A stretch of DNA of 60,903 nt from Candidatus Cloacimonadota bacterium (GTDB taxonomy: Bacteria > Cloacimonadota > Cloacimonadia > Cloacimonadales > TCS61): contig JAUXIJ010000011.1 of NCBI GenBank assembly GCA_030621085.1, forward strand, positions 1 to 60,903. Direction: 5' to 3'. The notes beneath the pieces are model-generated. The model was not told the DNA's origin and searched no databases. It saw nothing but the letters and a program-made list of their open reading frames with translations. Both the position numbers and the translations under genes were made by a program. Below, one piece after another: positions 51,495 to 60,243 of the stretch. Every line of letters begins with the position of its first letter. Position 1 is the first letter of the stretch.

Positions 51495-52196
51495 ATGCAA
51501 AATGTAGAAGAGAAACTAAAAGAGATCGATGGTGGCAAAGTTCTCGATGTAGCCACCGGTAGAGGAGAATTCATTAATTTTATCAAAGAATTCAAAAGCG
51601 TTGATAAAATCACTGCTATCGACAATTCCAAACGAACAGAAAAAGCATTCAAAGAAAAGTTCAAAGATGTAGAATTCCAGATCATGGATGCTGCAAATAT
51701 GTCTTATCAGGATGAAACTTTCGATACAGTTTGTTTGTCTAATTCTCTTCATCACATGCCAAACCTAAGAAAAACATTGAACGAGATGAAGCGTGTACTG
51801 AAAAAAGGTGGTAATTTCATAATCAATGAAATGCTTTCCAACCAACAGGATGAAGCCCGAAAATCACATTTTCTCCTGCATCACTGGTGGGCAAAGATCG
51901 ATACAATATTCGGTGAGAAACACGATCCTACCTTTTCTAAAAATGATATTAAAGCAATAATAGATTCCTTAGAACTTGCCGATTATGATTTGATCGAATA
52001 TGCCTGGGATATCGAAAATCCCAAAGAAGAAAAATTTGTAAATGGACAACTGAAGGTCATCGAGATGGGTCTTGAAAGAATAAAAGATAGAAAAGAATAT
52101 TCATCCTTAAAAACAGAAGGTGAACAAATAAAAGAACATATAATCAAAAACGGATTCGCACCGGCATCTGCTGTATTTATTGTAGGAAAGAAATAA
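51495..52196 (+). CDS. Class I SAM-dependent methyltransferase
   Basis: 233 residues from the ATG at 51495 (CAGGAG upstream). Motif I VLDVATGRGEFINFI (about 17-31), then KITAIDNSKRTEKAF, FQIMDAANMSYQDETF, DTVCLSNSLHHMPNL and VLKKGGNFIINEML: the UbiE/Methyltransf_11 pattern. A hydrophobic-poor C-terminal helical domain (about 130-233) may bind substrate. It is separated from tolC by two hairpins, so whether it belongs to the sigma-54 operon is uncertain. Confidence 0.9.
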   Translation: MQNVEEKLKEIDGGKVLDVATGRGEFINFIKEFKSVDKITAIDNSKRTEKAFKEKFKDVEFQIMDAANMSYQDETFDTVCLSNSLHHMPNLRKTLNEMKRVLKKGGNFIINEMLSNQQDEARKSHFLLHHWWAKIDTIFGEKHDPTFSKNDIKAIIDSLELADYDLIEYAWDIENPKEEKFVNGQLKVIEMGLERIKDRKEYSSLKTEGEQIKEHIIKNGFAPASAVFIVGKK

Positions 52197-52465
52197 AAAT
52201 ATCTTGTGGTTCGTTCACTCTTGAACGAGTATCAATCTCTCTTTGTATTGTTCTGGTTGATAAATAAAACTTCTTGGCTAATGAACTATAGGTCTGCTTC
52301 TCATAAACATATTGATACCATAATGATTGTGCAAAGACTGTTTTTTGTCGTCTCCTATTCTCAAAGACATGATTACAATGCAAACATTTATACCGTTGTT
52401 TGCTCTTCCATTTACCATTTTTTTGTATGATAAGATTTGCACTTGGGACACTGTTTATTACTCAT
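52195..52465 (-). pseudogene. Broken transposase N-terminus (zinc-ribbon type)
   Basis: An ATG at 52465 with GGAGAATAAAAA upstream encodes MSNKQCPKCKSYHTKKW and then stops. One base shift at the T run at 52418-52424 restores KNGKWKSKQRYKCLHCNHVFENRRR and then LWYQYVYEKQTYSSLAKKFYLSTRTIQREID. Together this is a CPKC...CLHC zinc ribbon plus a helix-turn-helix, as at the start of many IS transposases. The catalytic part is absent because the fragment runs into the methyltransferase end. Confidence 0.75.
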
Positions 52466-52890
52466 TTTTTATTCTCCTAAATAAAAATACGTACTTAAAT
52501 AACTAACATAGTTATATTTAACATCATTTTTAGCAACAAACTTTTGTCTATTACGCCAAGATCTTCTATTAAAAGAAGCTAAAAGCGTTGAATTTGATAC
52601 TAATGGAAAGTTAGTTATTAAATATAAAATTTCAGGTGATGGTGTTTATATAAACTTTCGTGACATTGACCATATTGAATTTCATAATTTTAGATAATAT
52701 TTAATTTGTTTATTAAGTTATTTATATATTATGATATAAAAGGAAAAAACAAATACTAACTGTAATTAAAAAAATTACAATCTTTATTAATTTGATTCAT
52801 TTAGAAAATATAATATCTTCAATCTTAACGAATGTCAACTTCTTAATAGAAGTACAACCATTCGCAAGGTCTTTTCCCAGTTCAACTAAT
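52466..52890. other. Decayed intergenic segment with an ORF remnant
   Basis: No intact gene is seen. On the plus strand an open frame of about 50 codons ends at the TAA at 52695-52697, with readable text EFDTNGKLVIKYKISGDGVY and then INFRDIDHIEFHNFR, but it has no start codon with an RBS. It looks like the tail of a lost gene. An inverted copy of the CCTTGCGAATGGTT repeat lies at 52855-52872. Very A+T-rich. Confidence 0.45.
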
Positions 52891-55800
52891 CTACTCTTTT
52901 ATTCTTTTCATCCTCTTAGCTACAACACTATAAATTATGGGAATAACTATCAGGGTAAGGAAAGTAGCACTGATAAGACCACCGATAACTGTGAGTGCCA
53001 TGGGAGATTTCATTTCAGAACCTTCACCGCTGCTGATAGCCATAGGCAGCATTCCGCCAATTGTAGTAATGGCAGTTATCAGAACCGGTCGTAATCTGTC
53101 CATACCACCCTGCAGGATAGCTTCATATTTCACCATTCCACTCATCCGCAATTGATTAATATGGTCGATAAGCACGATACCGTTATTCACCACAATACCT
53201 GCCAGAATTATCCCTCCCACAAAACTAACTACGGAAAGGGTTGTGCCTGTAATACCTAATATCAGCATAACTCCGATAACTGCCAGCGGCATGGTGAACA
53301 TCACTATAAACGGCTGCCTTAGCGATTCAAATTGAGATGCCATTACACTGTAAACCAGAATAATAGCGAGCAGAAGTGCCAGTCCCAGAGTTACAAATGC
53401 TTCCTGCATATCTTCATAAGCTCCACCAAAATCCAAATAATAACCCGAAGGAAGATTCTCCTCGATATCAGCAACGGCTTTCTGGATATTTTTCACAGTA
53501 CCACCCATATCATTTGTACCGGTTACGCTCGCAGAGATCAGAACTTTCCTGCTCTGTTTTTCGTGGGTTATTTTGCGTGGTCCTTCAGCCGATTCAAGGT
53601 GAGCTATCTGGTTTAATGGTACAGAAAATCCCATTGGGGAGATAATGGAAAGGTGCATTATATCTTCGAAGCTATTGCGTTTTTCTTCTTCTAAACGTAC
53701 AGAAATATCTATCTCTTCCCCACCTTTTCGAAAGATCCCACAAAGCGTTCCCAGGGAAGATGTTTTAATTGCAGATGCGATCTGTGTGGCTGTGAGTCCG
53801 TATTTAAAAGCTTTATCTTTATCAATTACGATATGATATTCAGGTTTCCCTTCCTTCATACTGTTAACTACATCCGTAACATGTTCCACTTTGTTCATGC
53901 GTTTTTCTATCAACAAAGAGATTTCTTTCAATTTATCCAGGTCTTTTCCATAAATACTAACCTCAATTGGTTTGGCTGCTCCACCACCCATCATTTCCTC
54001 GCTGGACATAAAGTTAAATTCAGCACCTTCTACCTTTGGAAGTTTTTTGCGAACCTGTTCTTGTATTTCTTTGTAGGTCAGATCGCGGTCAGATTGTTCA
54101 TGTAACCTTACGAAGACCTGTGATTCGTTCACTTCCTGCGGATTAGTTGGATCTGCCAATGCCTGCGCATCACTCATCGGACCAACCATTGCCATTACAT
54201 TCATTATTCCTTCTGTTTCAAGAAAGACATCTTCAATCTGTTTTACCACAGCATCGGATTCATCTAAAGGAGTTCCTGTAGGCATCTTTACATTCAGTAC
54301 CATAAATGGAATATCACGTTCCGGCATGAATTCCGTTCCAATGATACCTAAAATTGGAATAAGAAGAGTGAGCAGAAAAAGCATTCCCACTATTATCAGA
54401 GTTTTAGTTTTGTGAGCTAATCCCCAGATCAGAACTTTCTTATACTTGTTTTTAATTCCTTCGAAAAAAGCTTCCGATCTGTCAACTTGCGGTCTGTCTT
54501 TTGCTCTACGGAAAAGAATAGATGCGATCACCGGTACAATTGTGAGTGAAACAAAGAGTGACGCAGCTAATGAAAATGCAACTGTAAGTGCAAGTCCGCG
54601 AACCAGGATACCTGTCATTCCCTCGGCAAAGATCATCGGGAAGAACACGGCGATAGTAGTGAGTGTGGAAGCCGTGATAGCCATTGCCACTTCACTTGCG
54701 CCAACCTTAGCAGCCTGGAACTTGGTTTTTCCCATTTCCAGATGACGATAGATGTTTTCTATAACCACAATGGAGTTATCCACCAGCATTCCTACACCCA
54801 ATGCAAGACCTCCCAGCGTCATAATGTTCAAAGTGAAATTAGCCAGGTATATAGGAATGAAAGTGGCTACAACTGAAATCGGGATCGCCAATGAAATTGC
54901 CAGGGTTGGTCGCCAGTTACGAAGGAACAAGAACATGATAGCAATAGCCAGGATGCCACCAACTATCAGGTTAGCTACGGCTCCAGAAGTAATTCTGGAT
55001 ATTGGAAGTCCCATATCCATCACCATATAGAATTCAAGGTCATCTTTAAATTCTTCTTCCATAAGAACAACCTCTTTTTTTACAAGATCTGTTACCGTGA
55101 GAGTATTTGCTCCGGACTCCTTGGCAACAATTATCATAGCTGTGGGAGTTTTATTAGTTCTAAATCTATTACGTCTTTCTTTGAAGCCGTCCTGCACTGA
55201 AGCTACGTCTTTCAGATAAATTGTTTTACCGGTGTTAGTAAACTTTATCGGTAAATTATTTATCTCTTCGATAGATTTATATTGAGCCATTGTTCTCAGT
55301 AGGTATTCGTCTTTTCTTTTCTGGATGTGTCCGGCAGACATATTCAGGTTACCCGCTGCCACTATCTGCACAATATCATCGATGGAAATATTATATTGTT
55401 CGATCTTTTCTTTATCTACGATAATCTGTTTTTCCAGTTCATCACCACCGTATATCATCACTGTTCCCACACCCTTCAGGTGTTTAAGTTTGGTGGATAT
55501 TTCATCTTCCAGTATTTTTCGGAGTTCGTAAGTATTTTCTGCACCGGTTACACCATACATCAATATCGGCATTTGCGACAGATTGAATTTCATTACAAGC
55601 GGTCTGGATACATCATTAGGAAGATATTCTGTTATCTGATCGATCACATCCCGCAGGTCTTGTGCTGCAAAATCCAGGTTAGTTCCCCAGTTGAATTCAA
55701 CCATTATCAGGGAAGCATTCTCCAGGCTTTCCGATTTTATAGTTTTAATATTTTTTACAGAAGCAATTGCTGTCTCGATCGTTTCTGTTACTGTCTCTTC

Positions 55801-55977
55801 AATATCCTGCGGAGAAGCCCCATAATAGGGAGTCACGATCGAAATGACCGGATAATCCATATCCGGAAATATTTCCAAACCCAATCTGAAGAAAGATATC
55901 CCGCCCATAATTATAATGAGTACCGTTATAATAAATATTGTTACTCGTTTATTTACTGAAAATTCTGCTAATTTCAT
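52891..55977 (-). CDS. RND efflux pump, inner-membrane permease (second system)
   Basis: 1028 residues with the full RND plan: N-terminal helix (about 9-29), porter domain with YYGASPQDIEETVTETIE, helices 2-6 with LALGVGMLVDNSIVVIENIY (an aspartate-asparagine pair instead of the Asp-Asp of the pump at 9210), second porter domain with a methionine-rich EEMMGGG stretch, and the last helix group with GIVVNNGIVLIDHINQLR. It pairs with the adaptor encoded upstream across a 226-bp repeat-rich gap. The end of its coding region is followed by decayed DNA, without an obvious terminator. Confidence 0.95.
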   Translation of the reverse strand: MKLAEFSVNKRVTIFIITVLIIIMGGISFFRLGLEIFPDMDYPVISIVTPYYGASPQDIEETVTETIETAIASVKNIKTIKSESLENASLIMVEFNWGTNLDFAAQDLRDVIDQITEYLPNDVSRPLVMKFNLSQMPILMYGVTGAENTYELRKILEDEISTKLKHLKGVGTVMIYGGDELEKQIIVDKEKIEQYNISIDDIVQIVAAGNLNMSAGHIQKRKDEYLLRTMAQYKSIEEINNLPIKFTNTGKTIYLKDVASVQDGFKERRNRFRTNKTPTAMIIVAKESGANTLTVTDLVKKEVVLMEEEFKDDLEFYMVMDMGLPISRITSGAVANLIVGGILAIAIMFLFLRNWRPTLAISLAIPISVVATFIPIYLANFTLNIMTLGGLALGVGMLVDNSIVVIENIYRHLEMGKTKFQAAKVGASEVAMAITASTLTTIAVFFPMIFAEGMTGILVRGLALTVAFSLAASLFVSLTIVPVIASILFRRAKDRPQVDRSEAFFEGIKNKYKKVLIWGLAHKTKTLIIVGMLFLLTLLIPILGIIGTEFMPERDIPFMVLNVKMPTGTPLDESDAVVKQIEDVFLETEGIMNVMAMVGPMSDAQALADPTNPQEVNESQVFVRLHEQSDRDLTYKEIQEQVRKKLPKVEGAEFNFMSSEEMMGGGAAKPIEVSIYGKDLDKLKEISLLIEKRMNKVEHVTDVVNSMKEGKPEYHIVIDKDKAFKYGLTATQIASAIKTSSLGTLCGIFRKGGEEIDISVRLEEEKRNSFEDIMHLSIISPMGFSVPLNQIAHLESAEGPRKITHEKQSRKVLISASVTGTNDMGGTVKNIQKAVADIEENLPSGYYLDFGGAYEDMQEAFVTLGLALLLAIILVYSVMASQFESLRQPFIVMFTMPLAVIGVMLILGITGTTLSVVSFVGGIILAGIVVNNGIVLIDHINQLRMSGMVKYEAILQGGMDRLRPVLITAITTIGGMLPMAISSGEGSEMKSPMALTVIGGLISATFLTLIVIPIIYSVVAKRMKRIKE

Positions 55978-56203
55978 TTTTCCACCTTTATTTTAGCTCA
56001 CGGATTCACACGGATTCAAAAACCTTCCTATTACCTTGTTCCTAAGCCCCAGCTTGGGAACACTTATTATTATAAAACCGTTAAAACGGTTAAGCATTGT
56101 TTATCTTGCTTCTTTCCACTGGCTAAAGCCAGTGGTTAATGCGATTTTGAGCATTAGTATCAATCCTCATAAACATTCCTTATCTTCGTGTTTCTTAGCG
56201 TCC
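55978..56203. repeat. Repeat-rich junction with three hairpins
   Basis: In order: GCTCACGGATTCACACGGAT near the pump start; GTTCC..AAGC/GCTT..GGAAC (56038-56061); AACCGTT-aa-AACGGTT (56076-56091); CCACTGGCT-aa-AGCCAGTGG (56116-56135); and CTTCGTGTTTCTTAGCGTCC by the adaptor stop. The last motif continues into the adaptor gene and supplies its stop codon. Confidence 0.7.
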
Positions 56204-57214
56204 TTAGCGGCTGATTTCAACCTTATCCCCTTCAGAGAGACCTATATTCCCGCGGATAATTACTATTTCACCATCTTGCAATCCTTCTGTAATCTCAATC
56301 TCGTATTCATTTTCCAAGCCCAGTGTTACATATTCTTTAACTGCTTTATCATTCTCTATAATAAAAACATGATTTGCATCCAGAATGGCCTGCTGAGGTA
56401 CAATAATCGTATTTTCAGATGTTTTTGTGAGAACCTTAACACGAGCAAACTGGTTGTGTTTCAGGATATTATTTTTATTTGCTACAGCAATTTCCACATT
56501 GAAAGTACCGGACATCACATCCGCTTCGGGAGATACGAACGAAACTTTACCTGTAAATTCTTTATCGGAATTGTTTACGGAAAGAATTACCTTCTGTCCT
56601 TTCATGATCTTATTAATATCGGCATCGGAAACCTGTATTTTTGCTTTGATCTCATCCAGGTTCATCATCCTCAATAGCATCGGATCCATCATGGCATCGT
56701 AATTTTCGCCTTCCTTTTTATAGGTTACAGTAATTACACCATCGATAGGAGCTTTTATCTCGGTATTTTCCAGCATGAACTCATAGGAAGATTTCGTCAC
56801 TTTATATCCGGTTTCTACTTCGTCGAAAGTAGCTCCATCGATAGCTCCGGTTTTCTGCAGTTCCTGCATTCTTTTGTAGTTCTTTTCCATATTAACATAT
56901 TGAGTTTGGGCTTGTTTCATTTGTGTATCATCCAGTTTTGCGAGTAAGTCACCTTTTTTTACTACACTTCCCACATCCACTATCAGTTTTGCTATCCGTC
57001 CGGACATCGAAGGTGCAATGTTAACTGTTTTTTCTGCTTCAATTTTTCCACTGAATTCAATATAGCTGGAAATATCTCCCAGCATGGCTGTGGCAACTTT
57101 TACTTCTCTGGCACCTGTGAATTCTTCTTTTACTTCTTCCTGTTCGGTTTTCTTTTGGCAACCCGCAAGCACGATAGCGAGTAGAGCAACCAATATTATT
57201 AGTTTTTTCAGCAT
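56204..57214 (-). CDS. RND periplasmic adaptor lipoprotein (second system)
   Basis: 336 residues. Lipobox LAGC with C at about residue 19. Lipoyl halves RIAKLIVDVGSVVKKGDLLA and IKAPIDGVITVTYKKEGE flank a short hairpin (about 105-150), then beta-barrel (KIQVSDADINKIMKGQKVIL) and membrane-proximal domains ending EGLQDGEIVIIRGNIGLSEG. It connects the pump gene product at 52891 with the TolC protein at 57227, 12 bp upstream. The terminal codons and stop lie in a repeat-like CTTAGCG motif. Confidence 0.94.
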   Translation of the reverse strand: MLKKLIILVALLAIVLAGCQKKTEQEEVKEEFTGAREVKVATAMLGDISSYIEFSGKIEAEKTVNIAPSMSGRIAKLIVDVGSVVKKGDLLAKLDDTQMKQAQTQYVNMEKNYKRMQELQKTGAIDGATFDEVETGYKVTKSSYEFMLENTEIKAPIDGVITVTYKKEGENYDAMMDPMLLRMMNLDEIKAKIQVSDADINKIMKGQKVILSVNNSDKEFTGKVSFVSPEADVMSGTFNVEIAVANKNNILKHNQFARVKVLTKTSENTIIVPQQAILDANHVFIIENDKAVKEYVTLGLENEYEIEITEGLQDGEIVIIRGNIGLSEGDKVEISR

Positions 57215-57226
57215 CTTATCCTCCTG

Positions 57227-58558
57227 TTAATCTGTGTATTTTTTTATTTCATATTTCAATAATATATAATCGTAGTAGGATGCAACCAGGTTCATTTCGC
57301 TTCCGAAGAGCATAGCTTCTGCATCCATAAGTTCGGTATTCGTAACCATTCCCTGTGTATAAAGTTCATTAACTATCTTATGATTTTCCTGTGCAAATTC
57401 CAACGCTGTTTTGTTGTCTTCCACAGTTCTGGCTTTGGTAATTAATTTGTAAAATACGTTCTTTGCAGTAACCATATAATTTTCCTGTGCGGATTCAGTT
57501 TCATATTTTGTTTTCTTAAGATCGTATTTTGATTTTATCAGGTTGGAATAATTTGTTCCACTTGTAAAAATGGGAACGGAAAGCGCAGCCACCAGGTTCC
57601 AATTGTCCTCTCCGTCAAAATCTAATTCATCATCGCTTTCGAACTGGTAAGAAAATTGCAAATTCAAAGATGGCAGGAATTCACCTTTTGCCATACAATA
57701 ATTCTTTTTCATCATTTTCTCAGCCAGTTCTAAAGTTTGAATGGTTGGACTTGTCTTTTCTACTTCTGTTAAAAACTCATCAGCAGCTTTTTCCAGTTCG
57801 GGTTTTTCCATTACAGCATACTGAAGCGTTTCGGAATCGTATTTAGTTAGGTCAATTTTTGAGGGTTCTTCAGCTTCTTCTTTTCCCAGCAGGATCTGCC
57901 AGAAGCCGTAAAGTTCGTCGATATTGTTCCCGATCTCCGAAAGTGCAGTTTCATCATTTTTTTGTTTAACTTGCCATTGCAGAACATCAGATTTTTTTGC
58001 AGTTCCCACATCATAGTTTTTCTGAACACTTTCCAGGTGAGAAAGAGTTGATTTCAGGCTTTTCTGGGAAAGCGTTTGCAGGTCCTGCAATTTAAGAATC
58101 CCGAAATATGTGGAAGCAATAGCATAAGAAACATCTTTCTCTTTACTTTGCAGGGCAAGGTAAGCCTGCTTCTTTGCCAGTTTTGCCAACTGATAACCCA
58201 ATATAACTTTCCCGCCATTGAAGATCGACTGCTGAATTGAAATATCGTTCGAGTAAGTGGTTTTGTAAACCGGGAACATCGATGGAAATTCCATACCAAT
58301 ATCGGGAATTTGTATTGGTGCATTTGCCTGATCGTAAGTATCATCATCGATGCGAACCATGGTGGAATTGAACGAAGCTTTCGGGAAGAAATTTGTCAGT
58401 GCATTTTTCTTACTCCAGTCAGCAGATCTGAAGGCACTTTTTTCTGCCAGCAGTTCTTTGTTATTCTCCTTTGCCAGCTCGATGCTCTCTTCCAGTGTGA
58501 TCGCAGAAAGTGCCGTTATCATCAGCATCAGAATAAATGTTAATATTGCTTTTTTCAT
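57227..58558 (-). CDS. TolC-family outer-membrane efflux protein (second RND system)
   Basis: 443 residues, signal peptide 1-18 (ending LSA), then the two TolC helical repeats: VQKNYDVGTAKKSDVLQWQV in the first half and NELYTQGMVTNTELMDAEAM in the second. It is the first structural gene of the tolC-adaptor-pump order and is followed 12 bp later by the adaptor gene, so tight coupling is expected. A 91-bp repeat-type spacer separates it from the tetR-type gene. Confidence 0.94.
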   Translation of the reverse strand: MKKAILTFILMLMITALSAITLEESIELAKENNKELLAEKSAFRSADWSKKNALTNFFPKASFNSTMVRIDDDTYDQANAPIQIPDIGMEFPSMFPVYKTTYSNDISIQQSIFNGGKVILGYQLAKLAKKQAYLALQSKEKDVSYAIASTYFGILKLQDLQTLSQKSLKSTLSHLESVQKNYDVGTAKKSDVLQWQVKQKNDETALSEIGNNIDELYGFWQILLGKEEAEEPSKIDLTKYDSETLQYAVMEKPELEKAADEFLTEVEKTSPTIQTLELAEKMMKKNYCMAKGEFLPSLNLQFSYQFESDDELDFDGEDNWNLVAALSVPIFTSGTNYSNLIKSKYDLKKTKYETESAQENYMVTAKNVFYKLITKARTVEDNKTALEFAQENHKIVNELYTQGMVTNTELMDAEAMLFGSEMNLVASYYDYILLKYEIKKYTD

Positions 58559-58649
58559 TTTCGCCTCTTTTTTTTAGCCGCCAAGGGCACGAATAATCAC
58601 TTAGTTTTTTCACTAATTTACTTTAGTGCTCCTTAGCATTCTTAGTGGC
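58559..58649. repeat. Foldback spacer between tetR-type and tolC genes
   Basis: AGCCGCCAAGGGCACGAATA at 58576 and TTAGTGCTCCTTAGCATTCT-tagtggct by the regulator stop are imperfectly complementary (AGCC.C.AAG / CTTAG.GGCT). Same layout as 12372-12586, 13676-13818 and 55978-56203. Confidence 0.5.
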
Positions 58650-59246
58650 TCATATTTTTATACTGTTCCAGACATTCTGGAATAGTTTTTCTCCCATTTC
58701 TTTCAGGTCTATCTTTTCAGTAATCAGATGATAGACCATTGTTCCTTCTCCCAATGCATTAACCATAAAAGCGAATGTATAAGGATTGATGTCCTCCCGG
58801 ATGATTTTCCTTTTCTGAGCATCAATCAATACTCTGATGAATGCTTCTTCATTCTCTTTATGATATTGTTTATGTTTCTTTTTTATTTCGGGAAATCTAT
58901 GAAATGCATCGAACATAAGATTATAAAAATTTGATTCTTCCAATTTATCGGTTTCCGCAACTTGTTTAATAAAATTAATAACCTCGCCAAGTGATAAGAA
59001 ATATATCCTCAAGATTTCTTTAAAGCTGAGAGATTTTGTATAAATCTCAGCTTCCCATCTTTCAAATTTATTGAATAAAAAATTTATAGTTTCTATAAAT
59101 AAATGTTCTTTATTTGGGAAATGATGATATAATCCACCTTTGGTAAATTTCGATTCCTGCGCTACATCATTTATGCTGGCAGCATCGTAACCTTTTTCCA
59201 GGAAAACCCGTAATGCTGCCTTTAATATCTTTTCTTTAGAATCCAT
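58650..59246 (-). CDS. TetR/AcrR-family transcriptional regulator
   Basis: 198 residues from the ATG at 59246, with AAAGGAG upstream; an in-frame start at 59300 would run through the operator. N-terminal helix-turn-helix: KILKAALRVFLEKGYDAASI, then DVAQESKFTKGGLYHHFPNK, a textbook TetR motif. The C-terminal ligand-binding half (about 60-198) is variable, as usual. It should repress the downstream tolC-adaptor-pump operon and itself through the palindrome at 59281-59294. Confidence 0.95.
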   Translation of the reverse strand: MDSKEKILKAALRVFLEKGYDAASINDVAQESKFTKGGLYHHFPNKEHLFIETINFLFNKFERWEAEIYTKSLSFKEILRIYFLSLGEVINFIKQVAETDKLEESNFYNLMFDAFHRFPEIKKKHKQYHKENEEAFIRVLIDAQKRKIIREDINPYTFAFMVNALGEGTMVYHLITEKIDLKEMGEKLFQNVWNSIKI

Positions 59247-59280
59247 AAAATCTCCTTTGCAAAAGGATTCACTAATAAAA

Positions 59281-59294
59281 ACCGACCGTTCGGT
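59281..59294. promoter_or_regulatory. TetR-type operator
   Basis: ACCGA-ccgt-TCGGT, in the leader 35-48 bp upstream of the regulator ATG. It closely resembles the ACCGACCGGTCGGT dyads commonly found before TetR-type repressor genes. Confidence 0.75.
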
Positions 59295-59545
59295 ATGCAA
59301 AAATAATTATAGGTGATTTTTGTCAAATATTTTTTATTTTTTTTATCTGTGAGCTCAAATGAATGTTGATTACTTAACAAAAAAACTTATTTTTCTATTC
59401 TAAATTCCCAGTGATCCTGTTTGTGTGTTTTGAATGTATAAACTCGCTGTAATTTCACTGTTTGTGATAATCATTACAATTAATCAATCTTTTTCATTTG
59501 TTTTTTTTAAGTTCTAATCCGCACAAGAAACAAAAAAAATACTTT

Positions 59546-60136
59546 TTATTTATCTATAAATACTTTCCTGTCTCTTTTCGTAAGAAGGATAATAACGTTA
59601 AGAACTGCGGTAAGCAAAGCTAAATAGATGAGAGAATTCACCAGAACCACTGCTTTATTGGAAATGTATGCAGCCAGAGGAGAAAAGAGAATAAAGAAGA
59701 CAGGCGTTGTTCCCGGTCTGTGTATCAGGAAGGCAATTATTGCTGCCGGAATAAGGCATATTAAAAATTCAATAGGAATAAAATAGAGAAATATACCAAC
59801 AACTGGTCCAGCTCCTTTTCCTCCCTGAAAATTGTAATAAACAGGGAAACAATGCCCAATTATACCAAACGAAGCAGCAATAATAGAGTGAACTATATCA
59901 AAACCCCAAACTTGAGCAATTATTACGATTACTAAGGTTTTGGAAGCATCCAATAAACCCACGAGAATACCTATTTTACTGCCCACAGCAATAAAGACAT
60001 TATATGCTCCCGCATTTTTTATCTTTAGATTCCGAATGTCTTTTCCTGTTAGCTTTTTAGCAAAGATATAACTGAATGAGATCGAACCGATAAAATAAGC
60101 GGTAATCGCTAAAATTATAGTTTTATATATTTCCAC
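59546..60136 (-). CDS. plsY: Glycerol-3-phosphate acyltransferase PlsY
   Basis: 196 residues from a GTG at 60136 with AAAGGAG and 5-nt spacing; the in-frame codon at 60172 lies upstream of that RBS. Five or more membrane helices. Conserved blocks: GSISFSYIFAKKLTGKDIR, then IKNAGAYNVF (the usual GxGNxGATN is altered), and GHCFPVYYNFQGGKGAG, the active-site loop. It transfers an acyl group from acyl-phosphate to glycerol-3-phosphate, the first step of membrane phospholipid synthesis. The altered first motif suggests either a divergent PlsY or a PlsY-like paralogue. Confidence 0.88.
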   Translation of the reverse strand: MEIYKTIILAITAYFIGSISFSYIFAKKLTGKDIRNLKIKNAGAYNVFIAVGSKIGILVGLLDASKTLVIVIIAQVWGFDIVHSIIAASFGIIGHCFPVYYNFQGGKGAGPVVGIFLYFIPIEFLICLIPAAIIAFLIHRPGTTPVFFILFSPLAAYISNKAVVLVNSLIYLALLTAVLNVIILLTKRDRKVFIDK

Positions 60137-60157
60137 TACATCTCCTTTTTTCTTATT

Positions 60158-60237
60158 TTGACTCGAAAGCAAAGTGTAGAGTCGAGCAAGTTCCTTTCTC
60201 GAGTCGTTGTCGCAAACTTCTTACGACTCGAAAAATT
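60158..60237. repeat. GACTCGA-type foldback repeat
   Basis: GACTCGAAAGCAAAG, AGAGTCGAGCAAG, CTCGAGTCG and ACGACTCGAA are mixed direct and inverted copies of one unit that also builds the hairpin at 12450-12497. Confidence 0.45.
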
Positions 60238-60243
60238 TGCAAC

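Noticed and set aside
55327..55959. A 210-codon plus-strand open frame
   Set aside because: Antisense to the conserved RND pump gene; no family resemblance.
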